This document shows positions 1-6,917 of a stretch of 21,187 nucleotides of DNA, one piece after another. Origin of the DNA: Hadesarchaea archaeon (lineage in GTDB: Archaea; Hadarchaeota; Hadarchaeia; Hadarchaeales; Hadarchaeaceae). Within the stretch, counting starts at the first letter, position 1. Each line of letters starts with the position of its first letter. The translations under genes were made by a program, and so were the position numbers. The notes beneath the pieces are model-generated. The model was not told the origin of the DNA and searched no databases. It saw only the letters and a program-made list of their open reading frames with translations. The stretch lies in NCBI GenBank assembly GCA_014361095.1, contig JACIWF010000007.1:1-21187 (forward strand), read 5' to 3'.

Positions 1-220
1 CTCCGGTATACCCTCCAATATTGCCGTCCGATCTGACAACACGATGGCATGGAATTTTTATTGGATAGGGGTTTTTAGCCAAGGCCCTAGCAACGGCCCT
101 GTAGGCTTTAGGCTTCCCCATTGCACAGGCTATTTGCTTGTAAGTCGTTACCTTTCCTTGCGGAACTTTTGCCGTCAGCTCCAGAACCAGGCGCTGGAAT
201 TCACGCATACGATGTAACAT
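1..220 (-). CDS. ogt: Methylated-DNA--protein cysteine methyltransferase (MGMT/Ogt) DNA-binding domain, partial
   Basis: This is the N-terminal 73 residues of a minus-strand gene cut by the left edge of the window. The PCHRV active-site motif is visible, with the alkyl-acceptor cysteine at residue 58. A KVTTYKQIA segment (about residues 23-31) matches the start of the helix-turn-helix, and an R-AVARAL-KNP stretch matches the arginine-finger and recognition-helix region. Family members repair O6-alkylguanine by irreversible transfer of the alkyl group to the cysteine. The protein begins directly at the DNA-binding domain, so it lacks the N-terminal RNase H-like domain of E. coli Ada-C; short forms of this kind occur in archaea. 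The ATG at 220 is the only reasonable start and has no clear SD. The gene is divergent from rtcA with 39 nt between starts. Family assignment is firm; exact substrate range is not. Confidence 0.88.
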   Translation of the reverse strand, partial: MLHRMREFQRLVLELTAKVPQGKVTTYKQIACAMGKPKAYRAVARALAKNPYPIKIPCHRVVRSDGNIGGYTG

Positions 221-230
221 TGTTCTCTGG

Positions 231-238
231 TTATTATA
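231..238 (+). promoter_or_regulatory. TATA-like box for rtcA, probably leaderless
   Basis: TTATTATA lies about 25 nt upstream of the rtcA ATG at 260, the usual archaeal spacing from TATA box to transcription start, and no SD precedes that ATG. This suggests a transcript starting at or near the start codon. It is a visual match only; the box may instead or also serve the divergent alkyltransferase gene. Confidence 0.35.
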
Positions 239-259
239 TCTGGAGTTCCTATCTTTTTC

Positions 260-1336
260 ATGATGATCGAGATAGACGGGTCGATGGGTGAGGGAGGCGG
301 TGCAGTTCTTCGCACCGCTCTAGCGCTTGGGGCAGTGAGCGGTCGACCGGTCCATATTTTTAACATCAGAGCCCGCAGGGATAAGCCCGGACTTCAGGCA
401 CAGCACCTTCGTGGCGTTGAAGCCCTAGCAAAGATAGCTGGAGCTGAAGTTCGGGGAGGGGCTCTGAATTCAACCGAACTCACCTTTATCCCGGGTGAGA
501 TTCAGGGCGGACGATATCGAGTTGATATAGGTACGGCTGGCAGTACAACTCTGGTTCTGCAGATAATCATGCCTGCGGCTGCCTTTGCAAGTGGGCCGAT
601 CGACATCGAGATAAGAGGAGGGACGGACAACCCGATGGCACCACCGATTGACTATATGAAGAACGTTACTGTTCCAATACTTCGCCTTATGGGCTATCGC
701 TGCGAAGTTGAGTGTCTCAGGCGAGGACACTACCCCCATGGTGGAGGTATAGTTCGGGCGAAGATAGAGCCAGTGGAGTGGTTGCGGCCTGTAAGTCTCG
801 TCAGTCAGGGTCAGGTGTTGCGGGTGGCCGGAGTTGCCCACGCGGTGAGGCTGCCGTCACGGGTGGCGACCAGAATTGCCCACGCCGCCAGTTTGGAGTT
901 GATAAAGTCGGTTCGGGCTCCGGTGGACATCCGATGCGAGTCATATCAAGTTGGGCAGGATCCACACCTTGGCCCCGGGGCAGGGTTAACCCTTTGGGCA
1001 GAAACAGATAGTGGGGCGATCATCGGCACTAGCTCGCTTGGGGCACCGGGTAAACCTTCTGAGAAAGTTGGACGTGAAGCTGCTCTAGATCTGATAGAAC
1101 AGTTGCGGACAGGCATGGCTTGCGATCGCTATCTCTCCGATCAGCTCATTCCCTATTTGGCTCTCGCCGAAGGCAATTCAGAGATAACCTGTGCTTCACT
1201 CACTTCTCATACCCTCACTAATATCGACTTGGTGCGCAAAGTTCTGGACGTGGATTTCAGAGTTTTTGGGGAACTAGGGCGGCCCGGCAAAATAACGGTT
1301 ACAGGTATCGGGTTCAAAAAGATGGATAAATCTTAA
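260..1336 (+). CDS. rtcA: RNA 3'-terminal phosphate cyclase
   Basis: The 358-residue product matches the RtcA family in length and motifs. The N-terminus reads IDGSMGEGGG (residues about 4-13), followed by the LRTALALGAVSG segment and the RARRDKPGLQAQHL block. Near the C-terminus, YLSDQL is followed by SHTLTNI; the histidine at residue 317 aligns with the catalytic His309 of E. coli RtcA, which carries AMP during the reaction. The enzyme converts RNA 3'-phosphate ends to 2',3'-cyclic phosphates using ATP. Tandem ATGs at 260 and 263 are both plausible; no SD is present and a TATA-like box sits about 25 nt upstream. The downstream operon begins 47 nt later with its own SD. No rtcB ligase gene is visible nearby. 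Confidence in function is high. Confidence 0.95.
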   Translation: MMIEIDGSMGEGGGAVLRTALALGAVSGRPVHIFNIRARRDKPGLQAQHLRGVEALAKIAGAEVRGGALNSTELTFIPGEIQGGRYRVDIGTAGSTTLVLQIIMPAAAFASGPIDIEIRGGTDNPMAPPIDYMKNVTVPILRLMGYRCEVECLRRGHYPHGGGIVRAKIEPVEWLRPVSLVSQGQVLRVAGVAHAVRLPSRVATRIAHAASLELIKSVRAPVDIRCESYQVGQDPHLGPGAGLTLWAETDSGAIIGTSSLGAPGKPSEKVGREAALDLIEQLRTGMACDRYLSDQLIPYLALAEGNSEITCASLTSHTLTNIDLVRKVLDVDFRVFGELGRPGKITVTGIGFKKMDKS

Positions 1337-1383
1337 TACGTTGAAACAGAATTAAATCAAAAACGCCATGTTGGGTGAGATTC

Positions 1384-2691
1384 ATGGTGGATTTTGAAAA
1401 GATGGAACAGTTCAGGCGCAGGTATGTGGAGAAAATGAAGGGCATAACACTTACTGATTTTGATTTGGATAAATGGGAGAAAATAAGGGAGAGCATTTAT
1501 CCACCGCGGCGTCTGAATCTGGACGTCATCATAGACGACACGACGTTGAGGGACGGGCTGCAGATGGCGGGTCTGGTAAGCCCCCTTCCCGCCGACGCCG
1601 CCTGCATCGCCGAGTTTCTTAGGGATATTGGCGTGGAGAGGCTTGAGGTTCTAACTTACACTAAGTCTGATAAGGAGGCCATCCGGATAATGCAGGACAA
1701 GGGCTTGGGCGACATGATTGCTGCGTGGTGCCGGGCTTCGAAGGAGGACGTAGATTCCGCGCTTCAGCTTGATTTTAAACAGATCGGAATTTCCCATCCC
1801 GTTTCTTACATTCACTTTGAGAAATGGTCTGATGTTCCTTTACAGAATTTAGTGCAGCGGGTGGCGGATACCGTAGTCTACGCCAAAGATCATGGCTTGG
1901 ATGTCTTTGTTCACGGTGAGGACAGTACTAGGGCCGACTGGGAATTCGAGAGGTATCTCATAAACACCGTAGCTGAGGCAGGGGCAACCGTCTATCGTAT
2001 ATGTGACACCATTGGTTGTGGTTCTGCTGACCCAAATGATCCGCTTCCGATTGGTATTCCGATGAAAGTGAGGAAGATAAAGGAGGAGACCAAGATCCCT
2101 TACATTGAGATACACGCTCACGATGATCTGGGTACTTCTTTGGAGAATACCATGGCGGCAATCCGGGCCGCCTCGGGGCTTTATGACAAGGTCTACGTGA
2201 GTTCCACTTTTCTCGGCATAGGTGAGAGATCTGGAAACGTCGAAACTGAGAAGGTCATCATGAACTGCTATCTGCACCACGGTATGAAAAAATGGGATCT
2301 CCGCTATCTGAGAGAACTCACCATCTTTATATCGTCAGCGCTGAAGTACAACGTTCCTCAGAATAAATCCATCGTCGGAGACTTGGCTTTCGCCCATGAG
2401 TCTGGAGTTCACATTCACGGGCTCATGGCCTCGCCGTTGACCTATGAGCTTTTCCCACCGGAACTCGTCGGGCAGAAACGTACGATCGTGATCGGAAAGA
2501 GATCGGGAAAACATGGTATCAGACTGAAGTTGGAGCAGTTGACCGGGCAGAAGATATCGGAGGACGATCCTAGGCTGGCCAAGTTGGTTGAGATAATTAA
2601 GGATAAGTTTGTTTCAGGCTTGAGGAGGTATCCAATTAAGGACACTGAGTTTAGAAATCTGGCGCAGAAAGTGGGGTTCGAGATGAAGTAG
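1384..2691 (+). CDS. DRE-TIM metallolyase (pyruvate carboxyltransferase family); candidate Re-citrate synthase, or homocitrate/isopropylmalate synthase
   Basis: This TIM-barrel acyl-CoA condensing enzyme has 435 residues from the ATG at 1384 (SD GGTGAG just upstream; an in-frame GTG at 1375 is the alternative). Visible family landmarks are DTTLRDGLQ (residues 52-60, Arg56 and Asp57 catalytic and metal-binding), CDTIG, the metal-binding H-A-H pair (His244, His246) and HESGVH (from residue 338). About 45 residues precede the barrel. After the barrel there is only a short helical tail, with no LeuA-type allosteric dimer domain, so a standard 500-residue isopropylmalate synthase is unlikely. It leads a tight operon with aconitase-family subunits and a dehydrogenase bearing an isocitrate signature. 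From this context I infer condensation of acetyl-CoA with oxaloacetate (Re-citrate synthase). Homocitrate, citramalate or isopropylmalate synthase remain possible. Fold and family certain; substrate uncertain. Confidence 0.85.
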   Translation: MVDFEKMEQFRRRYVEKMKGITLTDFDLDKWEKIRESIYPPRRLNLDVIIDDTTLRDGLQMAGLVSPLPADAACIAEFLRDIGVERLEVLTYTKSDKEAIRIMQDKGLGDMIAAWCRASKEDVDSALQLDFKQIGISHPVSYIHFEKWSDVPLQNLVQRVADTVVYAKDHGLDVFVHGEDSTRADWEFERYLINTVAEAGATVYRICDTIGCGSADPNDPLPIGIPMKVRKIKEETKIPYIEIHAHDDLGTSLENTMAAIRAASGLYDKVYVSSTFLGIGERSGNVETEKVIMNCYLHHGMKKWDLRYLRELTIFISSALKYNVPQNKSIVGDLAFAHESGVHIHGLMASPLTYELFPPELVGQKRTIVIGKRSGKHGIRLKLEQLTGQKISEDDPRLAKLVEIIKDKFVSGLRRYPIKDTEFRNLAQKVGFEMK

Positions 2692-2706
2692 AATTTTGGT
2701 GGGAGC

Positions 2707-3966
2707 ATGGGAAAAACGATAACTGAAAAGATATTGGGCAGGGCAAGTGGAAGGGATGTTTCTCCCGGCGATCTGATAGTGTCGCCGATAGATGCCTGCA
2801 TGGCCCATGATGGTACAGCTCCCCTAGCCATCAGGGCCTTCCGTGAAATGGGAGCCAAAAAGGTCTGGGACCCCAGCAGGATTGCTTTGGTTATTGATCA
2901 CATCGCCCCGAGCTCATCAGAAGGAACGTCAAACCTTCACGTATTGATGAGACAGTTCGCCACTGATCACGGCATCAAGCTGTTTGATGTTGGTGAGGGG
3001 ATCTGTCATCAGATAATGCCTGAGAAGGGCTATGTCCTGCCAGGTCGCGTTATTGTTGGCGCCGATTCACACACCTGCACCTACGGAGCCTTTGGGGCCT
3101 TCTCCACCGGGATAGGCTCCACAGAACTAGCTGCCGTTATGGTTTCTGGGAAGCTCTGGTTTAGAGTGCCTGAATCCATCAGATGTTTAGTAAATGGTCG
3201 GATGCCGGTTGGAGTCCTGCCGAAGGATGTAATTCTGCACATCTTGGGGCTGATTGGAGCTGACGGTGCCACTTATAAGACGGTCGAGTTCTCAGGTGAT
3301 GCTGTGAGGGGAATGAGCGTCTCAGGTAGAATGACTCTTTGCAACATGGTGGTTGAGATGGGTGCCAAGAATGGGATAGTCGAGCCCGATGAGAAGGTCA
3401 GGGAGTTCCTTAGAGGAAGAACGCAGGCTGAGGGAGAGTATCTGAAGAGCGACCCCGATGCCGAATACTCAAAGGTCTTTGAAGTTTCAGCTGAGGGACT
3501 GGAACCCATGGTCGCCTGTCCGAGTTCCGTTGACAATGTCAGGCCGGTCAGGGAGGTTGAGGGTATCGAGGTAAATCAGGTTTTCTTGGGTAGCTGCACC
3601 AACGGCAGACTGGAGGACCTCATTGAGGCGGCCAAGATCCTGAAGGGGAGAAAGGTGAAGGAAGGGGTTAGGATGCTGGTGATACCGGCATCTCGCGAGG
3701 TTTATCTTGAGGCCATGAAGATGGGATTGCTGCAGATCCTGGCTGAGGCTGGCTGTTCTATCTACGGTCCTGGCTGCGGCCCCTGTCCTGGTGGTCATCT
3801 TGGTGTTCTGGGTCAGGGTGAAGTCTGTGTTTCAACATCTAACCGGAACTTTGTGGGGAGGATGGGCAGCAAGGAGTCGCAGATATATCTGGTTTCCCCG
3901 CTAACGGCGGCGGCCTCGGCGGTAACGGGAGAGTTGACGGATCCGAGAAAGTTCGTGGAGGTATAG
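2707..3966 (+). CDS. Aconitase-superfamily hydro-lyase, large subunit (LeuC/HacA-like)
   Basis: The 419-residue protein has the length of archaeal LeuC/homoaconitase large subunits. The ADSHTCTYGAFGAF block (about residues 119-132) and the [4Fe-4S] cluster cysteines are visible: Cys297 in GSCTNGR, and Cys357 and Cys360 in GCGPCPGG, followed by the STSNRNF-GRMGS segment. With the small subunit encoded 2 nt downstream it forms the split (de)hydratase that isomerises a tricarboxylate-type intermediate via its cis-enoate. Candidate substrates are citrate, homocitrate or isopropylmalate. The dehydrogenase encoded in the same operon suggests citrate/isocitrate. The ATG at 2707 is preceded by GGTGGGAG. 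Sequence alone cannot distinguish LeuC from HacA or a two-subunit aconitase, so no symbol is given. Confidence 0.92.
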   Translation: MGKTITEKILGRASGRDVSPGDLIVSPIDACMAHDGTAPLAIRAFREMGAKKVWDPSRIALVIDHIAPSSSEGTSNLHVLMRQFATDHGIKLFDVGEGICHQIMPEKGYVLPGRVIVGADSHTCTYGAFGAFSTGIGSTELAAVMVSGKLWFRVPESIRCLVNGRMPVGVLPKDVILHILGLIGADGATYKTVEFSGDAVRGMSVSGRMTLCNMVVEMGAKNGIVEPDEKVREFLRGRTQAEGEYLKSDPDAEYSKVFEVSAEGLEPMVACPSSVDNVRPVREVEGIEVNQVFLGSCTNGRLEDLIEAAKILKGRKVKEGVRMLVIPASREVYLEAMKMGLLQILAEAGCSIYGPGCGPCPGGHLGVLGQGEVCVSTSNRNFVGRMGSKESQIYLVSPLTAAASAVTGELTDPRKFVEV

Positions 3967-3968
3967 CT

Positions 3969-4487
3969 TTGGCAATAAAGGGACAGGTTTGGAAATTTGG
4001 AGATTCCGTTAGTACCGATGCTATTATCTCAGGTAAATACAAGTTCAAGACGATCGATTTGGACGAGCTGGCAAAGCATGCGATGGAGACGCTCTCGCCT
4101 GATTTTGCCCGGTTAGTAAAAAGAGGAGATATTATCGTTGCCGGTGAAAATTTCGGTTGCGGCTCCAGTCGAGAACAGGCCCCTCTGGTTCTAAGGCAGC
4201 TGGGGGTTGGCGCAATTGTGGCCAAGTCCTTTGCCAGGATATTTTACCGGAACAGTTTCAACGTCGGGCTTCCCGTTGTCGAGTGCCGTGAGCTCCCCGA
4301 TCGAACCAATCAGGGAGACATACTCGAGGTAGATCTGAGAAAGGGATCGATATTGAACCTGACCACTGGTGAGGCCTTCAGGGCCAAGCCCGTGCCTGAG
4401 TTTCTGCTGCAGATGCTGGAGGACGGTGGCTTGGTCGAGCAGTACAAAAAGTACGGTGAGTTTAGGTGGAGCATGTCGTCACGCTGA
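3969..4487 (+). CDS. Aconitase-superfamily hydro-lyase, small (swivel) subunit (LeuD/HacB-like)
   Basis: This 172-residue swivel-domain subunit carries the NFGCGSSREQAP motif and KSFARIFYRNSFNVGLP, both typical of LeuD/homoaconitase small subunits. The start is TTG at 3969, chosen because GGAGGT lies 6 nt upstream and WKFGDSVSTDAI at the N-terminus aligns with family starts. The substrate-recognition loop that usually reads YLRT in homoaconitases and YLV-x in isopropylmalate isomerases (recalled from the literature) here reads YKFKT (residues 24-28). This is neither pattern and argues for a different substrate. The gene follows the large subunit by 2 nt, and its last 22 nt overlap the dehydrogenase gene, so the three are probably translationally coupled. 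Confidence 0.92.
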   Translation: MAIKGQVWKFGDSVSTDAIISGKYKFKTIDLDELAKHAMETLSPDFARLVKRGDIIVAGENFGCGSSREQAPLVLRQLGVGAIVAKSFARIFYRNSFNVGLPVVECRELPDRTNQGDILEVDLRKGSILNLTTGEAFRAKPVPEFLLQMLEDGGLVEQYKKYGEFRWSMSSR

Positions 4488-5551
4488 TCTACGGCGATGG
4501 TGTTGGCCCGGAGGTCATGACTGCGGCGAGGAGATGTGTGGAGGCTACAGGTGTTAAGATAAAATGGGAGGTTGTTGAAGCCGGCGCTGAGGTTATACCC
4601 AAGTATGGAACGCCGCTTCCTGGCAAAGTCTTGGAGTCGATAAGGAGAAATGGCGTGGCGTTCAAGGGACCAATCACCACCCCCGTTGGCAGTGGCTTCA
4701 GAAGCGTTAACGTGGCGCTGAGAAAGGAGTTAGATCTTTACGCTTGTTTGAGGCCTTGCAAGTGGTATCCCGGCGTGCGCTCCAGATATCCCGGCGTTGA
4801 CCTCGTGGTGGTTAGAGAGAATACTGAGGATCTATACGCAGGTATTGAATATGAAGCCGGAAAACCTGAGACCGAGGAGTTCATCAAATTTGTTAAAGAG
4901 AGAAAAAAGGTAGCCATTCGTGAAGGGTCTGGCATAAGCCTGAAGCCAATATCGCCGGCAGCCTCTGAGAGGATAGTCAGGTTTGCCTTTAACTATGCCC
5001 GTAGAAACGGCAGGAAGAAAGTCACTGCGGTGCATAAGGCCAATATAATGAAGTTTTCCGACGGTGTCTTTCTGGAGACGGCAAGGAGGGTGACTGCCGA
5101 GTTCCCGGACATCGCCTTTGAGGATAGAATTGTGGATAACATGTGCATGCAGCTGGTACAGAAGCCCGAACTTTACGATGTCATAGTTGCGCCAAACCTT
5201 TACGGTGACATCCTCTCCGATTTATGTGCCGGGCTGGTTGGAGGGCTCGGCGTGGCTCCAGGTGCCAACATCGGAGATCATGCGGCGATTTTCGAGCCCA
5301 CCCATGGCAGTGCTCCAAGGTATGCGGGTAAGAACAGAGTCAACCCGACTGCAGCAGTGCTTTCAGGAGTTCTGATGTTACGCCACCTTGGGGAGCTTGA
5401 GGCCGCGCGAAAGCTGGAGGGAGCAGTGGCAGCTGTCATAAAAGAGGGCAAGCGGGTTACCTATGATCTCAAACCAGATCCTGAGGATCCGACGGCTGTG
5501 GGGACCTCGGAGATGGCAGATGCAATCATTGAAGCCTTGGATCGGATGTAG
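4466..5551 (+). CDS. Isocitrate/isopropylmalate dehydrogenase family; isocitrate-type signature
   Basis: This 361-residue beta-decarboxylating dehydrogenase ends the operon. The start is GTG at 4466, with GGTGAG 5 nt upstream, inside the end of the small-subunit gene. Substrate residues match isocitrate dehydrogenase: Ser80, Asn82, Arg86 and Arg96 align with E. coli Icd Ser113, Asn115, Arg119 and Arg129 at a constant offset of 33, and Arg117 in the RENTEDLYAGIE segment aligns with Arg153. Isopropylmalate and homoisocitrate dehydrogenases lack the S-x-N pair. In the cofactor loop, APRYAGKNRVNP keeps a basic residue plus Tyr where NADP enzymes have Lys344-Tyr345, but the later Arg395 equivalent appears to be Pro, so NADP preference is likely but not certain. 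Family is certain; isocitrate as substrate is a well-supported inference. Confidence 0.93.
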   Translation: MEHVVTLIYGDGVGPEVMTAARRCVEATGVKIKWEVVEAGAEVIPKYGTPLPGKVLESIRRNGVAFKGPITTPVGSGFRSVNVALRKELDLYACLRPCKWYPGVRSRYPGVDLVVVRENTEDLYAGIEYEAGKPETEEFIKFVKERKKVAIREGSGISLKPISPAASERIVRFAFNYARRNGRKKVTAVHKANIMKFSDGVFLETARRVTAEFPDIAFEDRIVDNMCMQLVQKPELYDVIVAPNLYGDILSDLCAGLVGGLGVAPGANIGDHAAIFEPTHGSAPRYAGKNRVNPTAAVLSGVLMLRHLGELEAARKLEGAVAAVIKEGKRVTYDLKPDPEDPTAVGTSEMADAIIEALDRM

Positions 5552-5581
5552 GCTGAAGAAGCGGTAAAATTAAGTTTTCAA

Positions 5582-5875
5582 TTATCCCTTCCAGAGTCCG
5601 ATGGCCAGTCCTAGAAGAAAAGCCGCCGAAGAATAAGGCAGCACATTGATCCAACCGCTGCCGGCCTCATAGAGTTTGGGCAGTATTTCCATTGCCTTAT
5701 CAAAAAGGTCATGAAAGCTCAGGCTCATGGCTCCGGTGGCGACGAGGACGATGATGAGGGCAATCAGCAGCACCATGAGGTTAAATGCCTTTTTGATAAT
5801 GGCTCCGACTAAAAGGCCTATGATGAAAGCCGCAACAATCGGCACGATCCAGGCGATTTCCGCTGGCAGGCTCAT
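5582..5875 (-). CDS. Small membrane protein, FUN14-like
   Basis: A 97-residue, very hydrophobic protein. There are likely membrane segments at about residues 9-26 and 32-50, and a short C-terminal hydrophobic hairpin (about 78-95). The GLLVGAIIKKA segment near the start and LPYSSAAFLLGLAIGLWKG at the end resemble the paired G-x-x-x-G-x-x-x-K-K and F-LLGF-x-x-G elements of FUN14-domain proteins. FUN14 proteins are known in mitochondria and widely in archaea, where their role is unknown. The gene is convergent with the dehydrogenase operon (30 nt between stops). I recognise the FUN14 resemblance by eye only; it may simply be an unnamed small membrane protein. Confidence 0.7.
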   Translation of the reverse strand: MSLPAEIAWIVPIVAAFIIGLLVGAIIKKAFNLMVLLIALIIVLVATGAMSLSFHDLFDKAMEILPKLYEAGSGWINVLPYSSAAFLLGLAIGLWKG

Positions 5876-6103
5876 ATTTACCGTTTAATTTTATACGTTC
5901 GGACTTAAAACTTCTCCAGTTCATTTGCTCTTACTTTTTCCGCTCTGTCCTCGTATTCAAAGTCATGATGAGGTGGCTCGCGTTGAATATATCAGCTAAT
6001 TTTCTTATTTTTGTAAAATTAATGCCAAATAATTTTTCGAGCATTTGTAGCTAAAAATAAAATCAAGAGTCAACTAAGTTAGAGACGGTAATAAGTGAGT
6101 TAA

Positions 6104-6379
6104 ATGAAAAAAGCCATTCCAAGTTTTTTGGTGCTGGTTTTAGCCTTGGTCGCTTTCGTCTGTTTGACTTGGGGTTTCTATTATGAGTGGCCTGACTACG
6201 TGCATATGGATTATGGGTTTCCTCTTACTTGGGCCACACACACCTACAGCACGATAATTGGGCCACCGGCAGCACCCTGGCAGGTTGATATCCTGGCTTT
6301 GCAAATAGATCTGATCTTCTGGCTGGGGTTAATCGTGGTTGTGGCTTTCGTGGGGGAAATGTTGAAGAGATCCGATTAG
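6104..6379 (+). CDS. Small two-pass membrane protein, unknown function
   Basis: A 91-residue protein with an N-terminal hydrophobic segment (about residues 5-25) behind a short basic start (MKK), an aromatic-rich extracytoplasmic-looking loop containing YGFPLTWATHT and PPAAPWQVDILAL (about 38-68), and a second hydrophobic segment (about 66-86) ending in a basic tail. The first segment could be a signal anchor. The pattern YGFPL-W...T...APW-VD seems familiar from uncharacterised archaeal proteins, but I cannot attach a function. The upstream 228 nt is AT-rich and holds a TATA-like TTTGTAAAAT stretch; GTGAG lies 4 nt before the ATG. The gene is isolated and convergent with the LpdD-like gene 8 nt away. 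Confidence 0.7.
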   Translation: MKKAIPSFLVLVLALVAFVCLTWGFYYEWPDYVHMDYGFPLTWATHTYSTIIGPPAAPWQVDILALQIDLIFWLGLIVVVAFVGEMLKRSD

Positions 6380-6387
6380 AAAGGTTG

Positions 6388-6789
6388 CTAAGATTTTAAG
6401 TCGGTTCTCTTTTTGAGGATGTTTATCGCTTTTTTCACGGCACGTTGGGAGTTTTGCACGAGTTCTTGAATATCGATCTCGCTCGCGTTGTTCAAATGAA
6501 TCCCAGCAGATACCACGACGACGCGGTTCAGTTCTCTGGCTAGCTCTTCAGATGCCGATTTTGCAACCACGTCGTCCTTGTGTCCAACCAAGGTGAAGGT
6601 AGATGAGGTAGCACTCAATTTATCAGGATTCTTACGGCTGGGTCTGGAGATCGCCACGGCCACGGCACCCACATGTGGATGGTCTCCTCCAGAGATCACC
6701 GTCACGATGTCTTTCCCGGCAAGCAGAAGGGCAAGCTGAACCCTATGTTTTCCCTTGCCAACACTAATTCTGAGGCAACTTTCCTCCAT
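6388..6789 (-). CDS. LpdD-like protein (prenylated-flavin chaperone/decarboxylase accessory family)
   Basis: The 133-residue protein shows the family pattern I associate with LpdD, the small subunit or accessory protein of gallate-type decarboxylases: GGDHPHVGAVAVAISRPS (about residues 35-52), SATSSTFTLVGHKDDVVAKSASEELARELN (about 60-89, given as a segment only in part: LVGHKDD is its core), VVVSAGIHLNNAS, and an I-x-x-LVQNS helix. UbiD-type decarboxylases use prenylated FMN, and LpdD-like proteins have been proposed to help with the cofactor. No ubiD- or ubiX-like gene is in this window, so the partner, if any, is elsewhere. The ATG at 6789 gives the full domain. Family recall is by eye; function in this organism is not established. 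Confidence 0.72.
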   Translation of the reverse strand: MEESCLRISVGKGKHRVQLALLLAGKDIVTVISGGDHPHVGAVAVAISRPSRKNPDKLSATSSTFTLVGHKDDVVAKSASEELARELNRVVVVSAGIHLNNASEIDIQELVQNSQRAVKKAINILKKRTDLKS

Positions 6790-6917
6790 CTAGTTTTCCC
6801 GGATAAGGTTCTGTTGGCGAGATATTTAGTGATTTAGGGGCCGCGGATGGTTAGTTTTTTGCCTGATACAGCTTTAAAGGGATGTAGTCAAAAATTAATT
6901 TGATCGGGGGAGAAGAG

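Noticed and set aside
470..841. 123-residue minus-strand ORF opposite rtcA
   Set aside because: Antisense shadow of a strongly conserved gene, with no motif or ribosome site.
3273..4225. Several minus-strand ORFs of 87-128 residues opposite the hydro-lyase genes
   Set aside because: Shadows in Pro/Ser/Thr-rich frames generated by the codon use of the real plus-strand genes.
1384..5551. Leucine biosynthesis operon leuA-leuC-leuD-leuB
   Set aside because: The dehydrogenase has isocitrate-type residues and the synthase lacks the LeuA regulatory domain, so the leucine label was not adopted, though it is not excluded.
5940..6000. Box C/D guide RNA: an ATGATGA motif in the 5876-6103 gap
   Set aside because: No CTGA box at suitable distance and no terminal stem.
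6072..6080. Short palindrome AACTAAGTT before the small membrane protein gene
   Set aside because: Only four paired bases per arm in AT-rich DNA, expected by chance; not convincing as an operator.
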